DNA of 64,000 nt from Phymorhynchus buccinoides. Taxonomy: Eukaryota > Mollusca > Gastropoda > Neogastropoda > Raphitomidae. Location: contig CM065712.1 of NCBI GenBank assembly GCA_017654935.2, forward strand, positions 19,117,127 through 19,181,126. The letters run 5' to 3'. The notes beneath the pieces were generated by a model, which did no database searches, was not told where the DNA came from, and worked only from the letters and a program-made list of their open reading frames with translations. The position numbers and the translations under genes are program-made. Within the stretch, counting starts at the first letter, position 1, and each line of letters opens with the position of its first letter. Shown one piece after another: positions 1 to 12,770 of this stretch.

Positions 1-105
1 AACATTCTGCTGTTCTCAGGAAAGGGATAGGGTTAGGATCAGCCTAGTTAGTGTCATCAAGCTGAAAGAACCAGACTTTGAGATTGAGAGTTGTAAACAT
101 GAGGG
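1..105 (-). repeat. Family H repeat fragment
   Basis: On the minus strand this edge sequence matches 50560-50680 and 54494-54590: a CTCAAAGTCTG-type word, a TTCTTTCAG word, then a CCTAACCCTATCCCTTTCC word and an AATGTTGC-like end. It is an interspersed repeat of unknown class, cut by the window edge. Confidence 0.6.
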
Positions 106-159
106 GGGGGGGGGGGGTCTAAAGTACAACTTTGCCAAGGTTTGTACTTGTAGGCAGTG

Positions 160-419
<260 letters not shown>

Positions 420-567
420 TGAGTGTGTGTGCGTGTGTGTAATCATGGGAAGGTGCATGCTTGTGTGCTTTAGAGCTGTGTGTGTGCATGTGACTTTTGC
501 AGTTTACTGTAAGATGTATTTGCAAATTTTGCAATATTAATTCTACAAGAAAATAGGCTTGTGTTAG

Positions 568-569
<2 letters not shown>

Positions 570-602
<33 letters not shown>

Positions 603-2395
603 TTAACAGTATACAGTGCTATTTTATTCATGGATAATACATAATTATTATATAGGGAGAGAAAACAAAGTTTTCATTATCGTTCACACTTTGATCAACA
701 ACATTACATTATACATCTGCAACGTCATCATTTTCATAATAACAAAACAAAAAGAAAATCAATTAAGATGCTCATCTGTTCATTCAAGTTGGAAACAAAT
801 ACAAGGTATGTAACCCAAACTTTTGCACAACAAACAAGCAGCTTTGAATGTGTGCGCACACGCACACACACACACGCGCGCGCGCGCGCGCACACGCACA
901 CACACAACCTTTTTCTCATTAAAATGCTAATTCAAGTTTTAAAACAAGTAAATTAAAAAAAAGTACTCTAGCCAGTCTTGCATATTTCCCAAGTACAAAT
1001 TATGTCTCTCTTTCTTTCTGTGCCCCCCTCCCCCCCCCTCTCTCTCTCCCTCACACACACACACAGACTTCGACATGACCAAAGAACTCATACATAGGCA
1101 CATAACAATCTTTTGATCAACATCTCAAGTTCTCAGGCAAGTTAAAAAAAGAAGAAAAAAGAAGATAAAACAGACAAATAATTAATCTAAAAATAGAAGT
1201 TTATACGTTTAAAAAAGGAACAAAAGAAACTAATGGTATTTATAGTCAACAACAAACACCCAAACTGATGCAGTATATCAAAGCAACATATTAGGTGTTC
1301 ACAAAACATAACAATATATAATAAAACAAATGTACAGAATTCAAATGTTATCCTTCTCTTGAACTTGTACAAATGATCACATAGAAACTGTTAAAACACT
1401 TTCAACTCACAACTTATAGAACTTTAAATTTTTATCATTCAGAACAATTTTTGAACTCAAAACTCTCATATCATTTAATTTGAACTCTTTAGCTCTCACA
1501 ATTAATTTGTTCCAAAAGAGCCGTTAACCAGTTTGAAAATGTGCACACGAACGGCGCACAAATAGCGAGGATATCAAAAATGTCCCCATAATAATTGGTC
1601 CCCAGAAAAATTAAAGGAAACATAAATCTGGACAAGGGCAGATCAAATGCATAGAGTCAACGGACACAGTACTATGATTCACACCTTTTACAATGATAGC
1701 ATAAATCAGTATTTAACATTAAAAAGTGTTTTGTTTTGTTTTTAATATTTTTATATGAACAGAAAAAGAAAACAAGCGAAAAACTGGTAAAAATTGGTCC
1801 CATTTTAAAATTATAAACATCCCACTCATGTTATGACAGATCAAATGCATAGCATAATATAACTGGACGTATTCGATAAATACTCAGCTGCTATGAAGAT
1901 TAAAATAATTTATCCTGTATTTTTTTCTTGGCAGTTTTGTTAAAAAATACCGATTCGAACAGTATTAACAATGACAGTACTATATGTTAAATGCACAACT
2001 ATAATAATTAAGAAATGTCTTCAGGGATAAAGTTTGAGCAGAAATGGAAAATGTTAACATGAACAATAATTTTTAATTTCTCATTTATGATTACACTGGT
2101 ACTAAGTGTGATTTCTTCATCTCAATGTCTTGTTTTTATTTCTATATTAACACATACACTCTTTAAAGGACTGTGAGTACACAGTGTTGTACATCACACA
2201 CACACACACTCTCTCTCTCTCTCTTAGAAAAATAATAATATCTGATCAAAAGAATATACTCATCCAACTCTTAACACAATTACGTGTGTGCACACTTTCA
2301 AAAACGTGCAAGTGTGTTTCAAAATTCAAATCCCTTTCGCTGAATACAGCTTGTCGTAATTATGTGTGCAATATTACACCTGTGCTTTTCAGTAC
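570..2395. other. AT-rich stretch without a gene
   Basis: It begins with an AC tract (570-600). A CG/CA purine-pyrimidine alternating tract lies at 849-905 and a C-rich/CT/CA patch at 1020-1065. The rest is unique-looking AT-rich DNA with no exon-like signal or recognisable coding frame. Confidence 0.6.
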
Positions 2396-2399
2396 TTAA

Positions 2400-2637
2400 C
2401 CCTTTCATCGCCAGCCATATTTCATCCAAAACGTTCCATTAAATGTACCTGGGTAGAGAACAAAATCCATTTGCAGTATTGGGGATTCGTCTGTGACATA
2501 TATCAAATAAGGTCTATCCTTACTTCCCAAAACTAAGACAATAGGGTCTTTGGATAATAGACCCCAATTTGATGCCTTTTAGTGACATAGGTGTTAAATC
2601 ACTGTGGTGCTAAAATGCGACTTTGGCAGTGAAAGGG
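2400..2637 (+). mobile_element. Family A MITE, TTAA-flanked (238 bp)
   Basis: Terminal inverted repeats read CCCTTTCATCGCCA at the left and TGGCAGTGAAAGGG at the right, with TTAA immediately outside on both sides (2396-2399 and 2638-2641). TTAA duplication and a CCC-starting terminus are hallmarks of piggyBac-type elements; the assignment to that superfamily is inference. Six other copies lie in the window. No coding capacity. Confidence 0.85.
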
Positions 2638-2905
2638 TTAAAGGAAGAAGAAATGGAGAGGGAAGACGAGGAGGAAAAGAGGAGAGGGAGAACAAGAAGG
2701 AAGACAGAAAGAGATAAAGAAAGAAAGAAATACTCAGAGATCATTGAAAAGTAAAATTGTAAAAAGGATTTTAAAAAATATTAAATAAATAAATATAAAA
2801 AAGTTGTGAAGTTGGAACTGCATGTAGATCTTATAAAGAAGAGTGGTCAGAGCAAAAAAAAGAGTTAATGTTTAGATTATGTAAGAAATCCAATACTTTA
2901 AATAG

Positions 2906-2908
<3 letters not shown>

Positions 2909-2969
<61 letters not shown>
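2909..2969. repeat. (TG)n microsatellite
   Basis: Uninterrupted TG repeat of about 60 bp. Confidence 0.95.
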
Positions 2970-2974
<5 letters not shown>

Positions 2975-4760
2975 TATATATTAATAATTATATAAAGTTA
3001 CAATACTTACAAGTTATAATACTCTAAGACCATTTTGCCACACTAAGCCGCATTCAAGTTCATTTCATATATATATGTAATTTATGAAATTTTGTATCAA
3101 AATGACAGGGAAGAAGCTATTGATCCCAGTCTTGCCAATCAACAGTTTTAAAGATGGCCTCCGTGAATACATCATGAATGGTTACTCGCTTAAATACTCT
3201 TCAACATGGCAATCAAAGTGAAATGGCACTTCCATTTAAAAATTAAAATGTAGTGAGATTAAACAGCGGATGTAATATTTCATTGATTACTTTTGTATAC
3301 CATCAATCTGTCTCTTATGTAGATCATAGTATGAGATCCCAATTTTCCAAGATGTTTTAAAACTACTGATGGGTGGGAAGGGAGGGGGGGTATAGACAGT
3401 AGGGAAGGAGAAGCGATGGTGAAGGCATGATACAGCAGGATGGAGGACAAGGGCGTACTTACTGCAATAAATGAGCCATTACCAAACTTTCTGAAACTGT
3501 TTCCATGAAAAGTTTGCATTCTTTAATATATTAAAGTAATCATAAATGTTTAACCTGACCAATCAGTTTTATTTCAGTGTTTCTTTGCCAATGGTAGTCA
3601 ATTATACAAGTTCCAAACAGTATACAACAAGTCCTTTTTTTTCTCTTTAAAACTCTGAACTGAAAATAGTGAACATCTTCCATGCATACAAATTTGCTAA
3701 CCTCCAATATGGACAAGAAAATAGTCCATACATGTAAGAGCTTTTGTACTGTTGTTGATGTAGCAGATAGAAACACATAAAATTGTATTAAAATAACAGC
3801 AAACAATGTGTAGCACTTTATATTACAATAGAAAATAGAAAGTTAGTTAGTCTATTATAGTCCCGTCAACAGCTATGGTTATCTCAGGACTGTCACCGTG
3901 TAAAGTTCGACCACGTATAACAAAACACAAATCCATGAATCTTAACAGCAGAAAATAGAAAACAATAGTTAAAAACATCCCAAACAATGATTAAATGACA
4001 AACGTCGCATGTAAGCTGCTTTTTAGTTGGTCTCAACATAAGTAAACAGTTTGATTTTTACGCCGTTTGATGGAATGTTGACAGTGGTATAACAGACCTA
4101 GCCCTATACAACTGTCCAGTTTAGTCAAGAGAAGCAGGTTGGAATCGGCCAAATGATAAATGAGCAGAATTACCGAACCATTTTTTTTTTAATTAAAAAG
4201 ATTAATCAACGATTTACTGTTTCAGTTTTACACAACTGAACTTTTCCTGAACAAGTGCATAGTTTAACAAAATATTTCAGAAAAATCCCCGACCTGTTAA
4301 GCTTGACTAAACTGGACTCGCAGAAAGGGCCTTAAGCAATAACAAAAAAAGGCTTAAGTGTGATTAAGAACAAAGTTCTTAAAATGTTTTGAACAATTTC
4401 AAAAAAGGCAGTACATGAACGACTTATATTAGACACAAAAAGCCAAGGGCCCCCATAGTCAAATAAAGGCATAAATATATAATCAGGTTTTAAACACACA
4501 ATGAACGGCTTTTCTAGTGAACTTAAAACATTGGTTTGTGTTATAAATTGTGGCGTCTATCTCTTTGCTGACAAATGTATACCGTTATTTACGTTCTTCT
4601 GTGAGCAGACCCTGAGAATTGTTGATATACTGTCACAAATTGCTTTTCAAGCTGAAAACTAGAAAATCGCACAAATATGTTCAGGTTGTAAAATACTCAT
4701 TTTCACACTAAAGTTAACACATCTTTGCCCGACAGGGGTTTTACACAAACCATTTATTAT
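2970..4760. other. AT-rich stretch without a gene
   Basis: No coding frame of interest, RNA gene or tandem repeat was seen. One phrase near 4493-4526 (ACACACAATGAACGGC...) recurs at 7253-7286, so part of it is a dispersed repeat of unknown type. Confidence 0.5.
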
Positions 4761-4763
4761 TAT

Positions 4764-5095
4764 TATTCTGCGTTCCCAGGACATAATGGGATTTAGTATT
4801 CACTGGTCTCCCTGCTGCATTCAGCCAACACAGTCAGATTTCTGAGGAGCTCAAAGGAGAAAACCGTGAAGATTTTTGTTGTTGAAAAAAGGCAGGAGCA
4901 TTGGCCAATAAGTCAGAACAAGCGGAGATGGCAGAAAGCAAAGGGAAAAGGCAGAGTCAAAGAGAGTGACAGATTAGAGGAAGCTACAAGCACAGAACTT
5001 CCCGATGGGGGAACTATTTGTACGAAAGACCCCCCTGGGAGAGACTCGTGGAGTGGACGAGGTTGTTCAGCTCCCCATATGGAGGCATGAGGCAT
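4764..5095 (+). repeat. Family E interspersed repeat
   Basis: Starts at CTGCGTTCCCAGG, continues through CACTGGTCTCC and GGAGCTCAAAGGAGAAAA, and ends near a GGGGAACTATTTGTACGAAAG word. The same order of words is found at 35795-36125 and, reversed and interrupted, at 52750-53430. Parts occur at 14325-14445 and 15645-15710. No open frame is shared between copies, so it is a non-coding element of unknown class. Confidence 0.7.
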
Positions 5096-5404
5096 CCACC
5101 CACTGCACCATACAGAAACCAATTTGCAGTCCTTGCGTACCAAAAAAGAGTAGCAAATCAAGATAATCTGGGGAAGAAGTGACATTCCAAGTCTGACCCT
5201 TTTAAGTGTGTGTACCTTTATTTGACAAACTCATCATTTTTTAACAAAAAAACAAACAAACTAAAAATTTATTATATTTATGCCTTTATTTGACTTAGGC
5301 CGTGTACACACATCTCTTTATTTCCGGACGGAAACCCCGCGAATAAGTAAAAGGAAGAAGGACACGCATTTCCATGCCGTAAACGCGTCCGCTTATTTTG
5401 TCCT

Positions 5405-6335
5405 TATTTGCTAGTTTTGCCATATTCCTTGCACCAGTCAATGATTAAGCATAGAATTTGCAATAATACGTTTGCCGTACAGCAGGATATATTTTGGGAT
5501 ATCCCTAGGCAAGAAAGAAAACGTACCCTGTGTGAACTGAATGAAATTGGTGATGAATTTCACTACTTGTTTGCTTGTTCTTTTCCTTTGATAAAAGATC
5601 ATAGGTCAGAGCTATTACCCACATATTTTTAGCATCACCCAAATGTTATTAAATTTAGGGTAAAGGTCAGGATGTGCCACCCCCCCCCCCCCCCCCCCCC
5701 CCCCCTGCATTTCTCGGTTAATTCCATTTTCCCATTTTTGCCTTTCTTACCAAACATAAAGCTGTATTTTATTAACCTTTTTAGCTAATAACCTTTTTGG
5801 AATACTAACCCTATCCCTAACCCTAGGCCATTATCTAATAGGAACCCCCCCCCCCCCCCCCCCCCCCTATGTACTGAAATTGCAATTAACGGAGAAATGC
5901 AGGGGGGGGGGGGGGGGGGTGGCACATCTTTACCTATACCAAATTTAGTACTTTAATGAATACCCGCAGGAAATCTAAACTTGTCAAACTCGCAAAGTTT
6001 ATCCATATACTTGTAACTTTGTTTTCTAAAACTTAAAGAAACACCTAAATGCGGAGAAAAAAACTACCTGTGAAGCCTACTTGCTTGTCCTTTAGCTTAA
6101 GCCACTGCTCTGTAACAATGAAATGTCTTTGTTATTCTTTTTCTCGTTTTTTGAAAAATAGTAGGTAGCATGTATGGGATACTTTTAGTTTGAATTTTAT
6201 TTCTTAGATCATTAAGTCTTTATGTTGTGAATTTTATTTCCTAGATCACTAAGTCTTTTTGTTGTGATTCATATCTGAATGAATGTTAGCTTAAAAGCCC
6301 CCCTGGGGCCAAAGCTCAAATAAAACTGTTTCCAA
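5405..6335 (+). pseudogene. Fossil LINE 3' end (RT C-terminal domain)
   Basis: The frame at 5408-5632 ends with an IGDEFHYLFAC-like segment and a following KDHRSELL, the cysteine/histidine pattern typical of the region after the reverse transcriptase in several LINE clades. Reading on, HPNVIKFR stops at the family G insertion. A NTRRKSKLVKLAKF-like tail resumes after it at about 5950-6010. A CCCCTGGGGCC...AATAAA motif at 6300-6325 looks like the LINE 3' end. Inactive, 5'-truncated copy. Confidence 0.65.
5659..5940. mobile_element. Family G palindromic MITE, 8-bp TSD
   Basis: Inverted ends GGTAAAGGTC...GTGCCACC and GGTGGCACATCTTTACC are followed by long C and G homopolymers. The target duplication AAATTTAG lies at 5651-5658 and 5941-5948. 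An 8-bp TSD is typical of hAT elements; that class is inference. The arms contain telomere-like CTAACCCTA words. A second copy is at 20503-20911. Confidence 0.85.
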
Positions 6336-6453
6336 ACTTATTCACGGGGTTTCCGTACGGAAACAAAAAGATGCATGTACACGGCCTAACTCAGAATCAT
6401 TTTCTTAAAAATAAATTCCCAACACGACACTGACCCTTGTCTTTTTGTGTCTA

Positions 6454-7059
6454 GTACCATATTCTACGGACTACAAGGCAATACTTTTGTCCTCAACTCA
6501 GACCCCTGTGCCTCAAAATGCCTAGTGTATGACTAAAATCTGATCAAACAAAGTTGTCAATTCCATTCATATTGAGATCGATTATCAGGCCGAAATCGTG
6601 AATGAAGCCACTGAAGCAGACGACACAGTCACAGTAAAAGGGGGGCGGGGGGTGAAGCAGGATATGATGTCACAGCCTCGGTTTCGACAGCAAAAACCAT
6701 AACAATCATGACAGACAAGTATGTCGATGAAGCTATTCGAGCAAAACTCATTGTAGAAATCTACTCTGTGTTTTTTAATTCCGAAAAATGCAGAAAAACG
6801 TGCTTCATCATATGGATTGTGGCGTGAGCGTAACTTCTGTCGTTCTGAAGATTGTTTCAAAAAAATTTTAAATGACAGAACTAGGCAAAATACAATGTCC
6901 TTTGCTTGAGTCGACCTCATGTTTTCTATTTTTTTGCTTTTGTACGATCATTTTGCATGCACCTTAAAATATGCTGTATGTTTAAATTCACATTTTTTGT
7001 TAAATTCAGGGGGTGCGCCTTATAATCAGAAGCGCCTTGTAGTCCGTACAATACGGTAC
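6454..7059. mobile_element. TIR element of 606 bp (GTACCRTATT ends)
   Basis: The left end GTACCATATTCTACGGACT and right end AGTCCGTACAATACGGTAC form an inverted repeat of about 26 bp with few mismatches. Inside, 6664-6757 is shared with 20356-20440. A related AAGGCGCAC phrase occurs at 56268-56310. No transposase frame was recognised. Confidence 0.7.
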
Positions 7060-7732
7060 ATGTCCATTCCACATTTGAACACTGGTGTCTATCTAAGTAG
7101 ACAGGCAGAGTGTTTGGACGGAAAACTGGTGTAAAATTATTATCAACAGGCACAATATTGCTTCATTTTTTTTATAAACTTTCGCTTAATTAAGCCAGTT
7201 CCCATGATGCATAATCTTTAACACACACTCACACACATACAGTGATAGTAAAACACACAATGAACGGCTTTTCTAGTGAACTTAAGAAGTACTTTTCATA
7301 CGGGGGGCATTTAGCATAATTCAGGATGAAAATATGTGAACAAAGGAAAATTGGACGAAAACATTTGGAAAAAAATGACAGCAATGCAGCTTCTTGGGAT
7401 AAATTGGCTCTAACCAGACAACACAATCCGCCGTGTGACCAATATTGTAATGCACTTAGAGCTTGTGTTGTTTTACAGGCAAAAAAGCGTCAATTGAAAA
7501 AAAGTGTCCTAGGACCGATGGTTACCTGAGAGGAATAAACAAAGTTTTGTTTTAAAAAAATAAATGCTGTTTGACGAAAAATGCACTCGCCAACTTGCTC
7601 TTATAAAAATAAAAAAAGTTGAAATTTACCAGTACACCTATTTTCAACAAGACTAATAATCATCAAAAATTGTCCACCCTTCTTTTTCTAATTTGTTTTG
7701 TTTTGTTTTGTTCTCCTTTGCTTATACATGTA
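7060..7732. other. No gene seen
   Basis: AT-rich. It includes a second copy of the ACACACAATGAACGGC phrase. No recognisable coding, RNA or tandem structure otherwise. Confidence 0.5.
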
Positions 7733-8466
7733 CAGTGGAGTCCAACTATAACGAACTCGCTTTTAACGAAATTTCGCGATTAACGAACTGACTTCAATTT
7801 CCCGGCAAATGCCCTTCTATTTGTCACTTGCAAAGCCATGGGTATAACGAACAAAAAATCCTTTTGAAATAACGAACATCCGCTTTTTACGAACACATGT
7901 TCTACGCCCCAGGATAATTTTATTTACTTGGAAAAATAGCCTATAACGAACTCAGCCTGTGCGATGCGCTGCAAAAACCTAGGCCTTCAAACTCCAAGCT
8001 AGAAAGTGTTGTCAAGAGGAAGGAAGTTGGAAAATATGAACCGCGCATGCGTGAACTCATTTAGATTCACACTGGGTCGTCTGCTAGGCCTAGGCTTCCT
8101 ACAGATCATTCGGTTTCTCAAGGTCGCTTTACAATTCGCGCTCAAAATAAAGATCGAAAAGTTCGTGAAAGCCTATAACAAACTAAATTTGTGTGATGTG
8201 TTGTCACTTAATGGACAAACTTGTTGAAAAGTGTGCCAAAACAGACCAGCGTCAGACAACACTGCTGAACTACTTCAAGCCTTGTACATCCCGTGATTAA
8301 GACAGACGATCCAAACTGGTCAAGTTTATGTTTTCGGTTATCATTGGCGAGTGTTTGAACGGTTTTTGTTTTCAACATACATTGTGCATGTACATGTATA
8401 ACGAAATCCTGATACAACGAACTGAGTCTGTGTTCCGTTAAAATTCGTTTTACCCGGACTCCACTG
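7733..8466 (+). mobile_element. Non-autonomous pogo/Tigger-like element
   Basis: Ends are CAGTGGAGTCC at the left and GGACTCCACTG at the right, flanked by TA on each side (7731-7732, 8467-8468). Repeated AACGAAC words inside both termini match the style of Tigger/pogo elements, which duplicate TA. The 734-bp copy lacks a full transposase but keeps a short 3' coding remnant. Confidence 0.85.
8211..8300 (+). pseudogene. Transposase C-terminal remnant with PIP-box-like motif
   Basis: A 29-codon frame, ATG at 8211 and TAA at 8298, ends in QTTLLNYF about seven residues before the stop. This fits the PCNA-interacting consensus Q-x-x-hydrophobic-x-x-aromatic-aromatic. Drosophila pogo transposase is known to bind PCNA through such a C-terminal box. 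The frame lies near the 3' end of the Tigger-like element, where a transposase C-terminus would be. The ATG itself may be internal to the lost ORF. Not expected to be functional. Confidence 0.55.
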
Positions 8467-8468
8467 TA

Positions 8469-10425
8469 TGTCCCTGACAGGAGAGAAAAAAAACATGACA
8501 TTATTCCAAGGTTCTATTCAGTTCATTTTGAACTGGCAGAAACAAAAAAGAGTAAATTGAGAAAAAGGCAGACAAAAATAGGCAGTAGTGATATCATTAA
8601 CACCAGAAAACCTGCCACACTTTAAAAAAACAAAATCATCTGGTCTGTGTTCAAAACTTCCACAAACTCAACAGCAAATGCAAGCAAACAATGATAAACA
8701 AAACATTAAATCAAGACATCAATAAAACCACTAAAAAATAAATGAAGACCAAATTTTCAACAAATGATCAACTCAAGAAATTAAAAGTCTGGCGTACATT
8801 ATAGCAGCGAGGTTCTCTCTCATTATTTCAGCTATCATATACATCGCGCATGATCCTTGGCAGTGAGAGGGGAACCCCTATTGGTTTTTTTACAAGGGGG
8901 TTCATTAATATCTATTTCTCTTTTTAAATAATAAATGTATCAGCCTTTTACATGACTCTTTCTACATTAGCATCACTTACACACAGACAACAGCTTCAAA
9001 CAAAAAGAACCAAACAAATAAGCAGAAAAATTAACACAATTTTTGTGAGAAAAAAATTATGAAAAATGATGAATAAATTCATTGTAGGCCGTATGTATGC
9101 AAATTAAACATCAATCTATTTTTAAAATTAAAAAAAAAAAAAAAAGAAATAACACTTAAAAACTGATCAATGTATCAATTCAATCCATTGTTTTCTGAGC
9201 ATTACACAATCCTCAACTAAAATTGATTCTTCTTGTAATCTGTTGACAGTTTAATTATTTTGTACAATAAAACTGAAACCACAAGATAAAATCATGCACA
9301 ATAAAATCATCGTAAACTTGTTTCTGGTAGCTGCTTGTGCCACGGGGAACTATTAAACGGCATAGTTTTGTTCCACAGAGTAGATTCTAAATTAAGTTTA
9401 AAAAAATGTATGGATTCTTTGCTTCTTAAAAACAGAACACACACACACACTTGATCAAAATATCCAAACAGCTGCATATCAACTTGGTCCCAGCATTGTA
9501 TACTCAGCCAAATCATTGGTCCCACATTGCTCAACCCCCACCCCCCCACCCCCCACCCCACTCTCCCCCCCCCCCCCCCCCTTCTCACTGCCCACCCCAC
9601 CCCGGTAACAGTGTGAAAACATCAAACATTCAAAAATCAAATCATCAAGCTTTTTTTCTTTCTTTTTTAAAAGAAAATAGGGTTCAACAGACGTTCATTA
9701 AGTCATAAACTTTAACAAAGTATCAAACTGACAAAATAAAAAAACATTCTGTCAAACACATATTTGTCCAAGAAATGAGAGAGAATCAATTAGGACAATT
9801 TCCGTAAGAAACCTTGATCGACGTCACACGGTTCAAAATCATTTCCGTCTCTCACATATACTCGTACAAATCTTCATGAACAGTCATAGTTTCAAATCTA
9901 TGCTTCAGGTATTTTCAGCACACACACACACACACACACACACACCAGATGTAATACCAATTTAACTGATTTAAACAAATTGTTTTTAAAATATCAAACG
10001 ATTAAAAGATACAAGACAAAATAAAAGATCAAGAACCAACAAAATCAAGACACTTTGTAAATGTGTACTATTCTTAACTATCTGTTTCTGATTCAATTTT
10101 TAAAATGTCTGAGTACCTACCTAGAGGCATTTGATTTTTTTTTTAAACAGACCAAAAGAAACCAATTGAACAATAAAAGGAACCTCAGAATGTCCAGTCA
10201 ATGATAAGTTTCACCCAAATCACCAATAAAAAAAAAAAGGCCCAACTATAAATTCACAGCAAATATTGAATTGTTGATTAATATGCAAAGATGCAAATGA
10301 TAACAGTTTGCCCAAACACAAAGATTTCAACAAACTTTTAAAACCATTGTTAAAACCAGAAGAAGAAAAAAAGAACACAAAACTATTGAACCCAAGTAAA
10401 TTCAAGAAGACTATGTGTGATAGCT

Positions 10426-10479
<54 letters not shown>

Positions 10480-10602
10480 GCTTCTTTTTCTTTGGTCACC
10501 CCCTAAAATGTGCGCATTTACTTCTATGAAAAGAAGCTGGCCACCAGCACAGAAAGAAAATTGTTTAAAGAAATGAAAATGCATACAAATAAGAAAAAAA
10601 TA
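8469..10602. other. AT-rich stretch without a gene
   Basis: Contains a C-rich tract at 9536-9603, an AC tract at 9919-9946 and a CT tract at 10430-10477. No coding exon, RNA gene or full transposon was recognised. Confidence 0.5.
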
Positions 10603-10747
10603 CAGTAACAATCGCTTAAGTCAAAATTGAAGGGACTGAAATATTATTTTGAGATATTTGGAGGTAAAAATACTTTTCAACACAGACCCAAAAATCGTTA
10701 TCCGATGTTTTTGAGTTATCCGTTTTTGAGTCATCAGTTCTCTACTG
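10603..10747. mobile_element. Family D MITE, TA-flanked (145 bp)
   Basis: Left end CAGTAACAATCGCTTAAGTC, right end with repeated TTTTTGAGT words closing on CTACTG; TA lies outside on both sides. The same order of words appears at 60736-61213, split by an insertion. The CAGT...ACTG ends with TA duplication fit the Tc1/mariner/pogo group. Confidence 0.65.
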
Positions 10748-10750
10748 TAG

Positions 10751-10980
10751 TTCCACACCTTCTGGAAGTTCTGTGCTTGCAACTTCCACTAATCTGTCAC
10801 TCTGCTTGACTCTGCCTTTTCCCTTTGCTTTCTGTCATCTACTACCTTGCTGGTCCATTCTCCTGCCTTTGTTCTAGAAACTCTTATAAAAGATTTTCTC
10901 CAGCCAAAGCAAACATGCTGGGCCTATTTCTTAGTTAGAAGCATAACGGCAGCATGATGCATCTGCGCTGCGGGGAAAGG
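10751..10980 (+). repeat. Family E-associated repeat (E2)
   Basis: Starts CCTTCTGGAAGTTCTGTGC and ends near ATGCATCTGCGCTGC. Collinear with 18556-18772 on the same strand and with part of 63871-63990 in reverse. Non-coding. Confidence 0.65.
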
Positions 10981-11138
10981 GGAGATGGAAAAAAGGTTTC
11001 TCCCTTTAATTATCAGCAAACTGGCTCAGATTGGCTGAGAGTGGCAAGATACAGAGAGAACAGGGTAACTGAAAGAAAACAAACCATCTACCTAAAAAAC
11101 AAGACAAAAAGAAAAATTATTTAATTAACCGACCGGCT

Positions 11139-11271
11139 CAGTATGAGAGAAAGAGAGAGAGGGGGGGGGGGGGGAGAGAGAGAAAGAGAGAGAGAGAGAG
11201 AGGGGGGGGGGGGAGAGAGAGAGAGAGAGAGAGAGAGAGGGGAGAGAGAGAGAGAGAGACAGAGCGAGAGA

Positions 11272-11339
<68 letters not shown>

Positions 11340-11365
11340 TCTTTAGAGAGAGAGAGAGAGAAGAG

Positions 11366-11462
<97 letters not shown>
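11139..11462. repeat. (GA)n / G-rich purine tract
   Basis: Nearly pure purine run of GA repeats with two G homopolymers. One short interruption occurs at 11337-11346. Confidence 0.95.
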
Positions 11463-11464
<2 letters not shown>

Positions 11465-11471
11465 GAGAAAG

Positions 11472-11768
11472 ACCCAGACTAGAGGAGGAGGATAAAGAGC
11501 AGCGCCAGGAGAAAGTCAAGCGTTCTGCCTGTAAACAGCAAGCCACTGGCTCAGCGAGTGCCCATTGTGAACCCAGACTAGAGGAGGAGGATAAAGAGCA
11601 GCGCCAGGAGAAAGTCAAGCGTTCTGCCTGTAAACAGCAAGCCACTGGCTCAGCGAGTGCCCATTGTGAACCCAGACTAGAGGAGGATGATAAAGAGCAG
11701 CGCCAGGAGAAAGTCAAGCGTTCTGCCTGTAAACAGCAAGCCACTGGCTCAGCGACTAATGGCCCATT
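11472..11768. repeat. 99-bp tandem repeat, three units
   Basis: Units begin at 11472, 11571 and 11670 with ACCCAGACTAGAGGAGG and end in GCCCATTGTGA. They are nearly identical; the third differs by a few bases. Because 99 is divisible by three, frames stay open, but there is no other sign of coding. Confidence 0.9.
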
Positions 11769-11826
11769 GTGATGCTACAATAAAGAAACAGGCTGGGGGA
11801 TTCACTCCACCAAACTTTCACCTTAA

Positions 11827-12059
11827 CCCCTTTGACTGCCAGAGAAAATTGAAGAAAACATCATTGGGCAAAATCATTCCATGAAAAAGACAACTCTGGT
11901 AGAGCCAATCTGGCAAAATGGTCTGGGGATACAACTCTCTTGACTGTGTTAGAGCAAAAGGCACACAGACAGAGTTATCAGGGTTATTCCTCTTCATCTG
12001 ATGACATCTTCAGTGATGTCATCGGGTCAGTGCATGATACGTTGGTGGCAGTCAAGGGG
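11827..12059. mobile_element. TTAA-type MITE related to family A (A2)
   Basis: Ends CCCCTTTGACTGCCA and TGGCAGTCAAGGGG form an inverted repeat. The left flank is TTAA (11823-11826), the right is TTGA, probably a decayed TTAA. Termini resemble family A but the interior differs. Confidence 0.75.
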
Positions 12060-12770
12060 TTGAAAGTGAACTTTAACTGAAAACATGTATGCAGATACAT
12101 GTACTTCAACAAATTCTCTTTCTCTCTGTGCGTGTGTGTGCGCGTGCGTACAAGTGTGTCTGTGCGCCAGTGTGTGTGTGTCTGTCTTTCTGTCTGTGTG
12201 TCAATCAGTCTGTCTGAAAACCAGAGTTAAAAACAAAAGCTTGGGTTGCAGATACCCTTTCGTGGTGCTGGGTCACATATATTACAGTCAAACCTATATT
12301 ATAATACTTTCCGCTAAAAAAAACCTCCTCTCAGTTAAGACTGATTTTTTTTTTGGGGGGGCACGGCTGTAATGTATCTTACTTTAATTTATGTATAAAA
12401 CCAACCTCCGTTGTAAGACATTGTGAGCCTCCAGTGCAAAGCTCCGACAAGGAAGTACCGGTACTCACTGGTTTGACAACCGTTGGCCATAATCCAAAAG
12501 CCATTGGCTGCAGACCCCTATAACCACGCACGTTCTTGATCAGCATATAGCAGCGAGGCCACACTTTGAGCCACCAGTGCAAACCTCCGCCAAGGAAGTA
12601 CTCATCAATCTGAAAACTAACGGCCATTCTCTCTGTGTATGTGTCTGTCCATTTGGGCCGCATGAACGATGTTCGCAAACTATAAGCTTCCAGCCTGTTG
12701 CTGCTCATTTATGTTGACAATGCATTGCTGTATGTATGTACCCTGTCGAACCAAATCAAGATTTATTTCA
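12060..12770. other. No gene; partial internal duplication
   Basis: A phrase of roughly 35 bp containing CCAGTGCAAA and CAAGGAAGTAC occurs twice, near 12425 and 12570. A short TG-rich patch lies at 12127-12200. No supported coding region. Confidence 0.5.

Larger units (their letters stand above)
5296..6390. mobile_element. TIR element with nested insertions
   Basis: About 54 bp at the left end, starting TAGGCCGTGTACA, is inverted at the right end (6337-6390, ending TGTACACGGCCTA). The inverted repeats share a GGAAACCCCG core. The interior is mostly LINE debris that itself contains a family G MITE, so the TIR element was probably a short MITE split by a later retrotransposon insertion. Confidence 0.7.

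Noticed and set aside
4866..5090. 74-codon ORF in a family E copy
   Set aside because: The frame is not kept in other family E copies.
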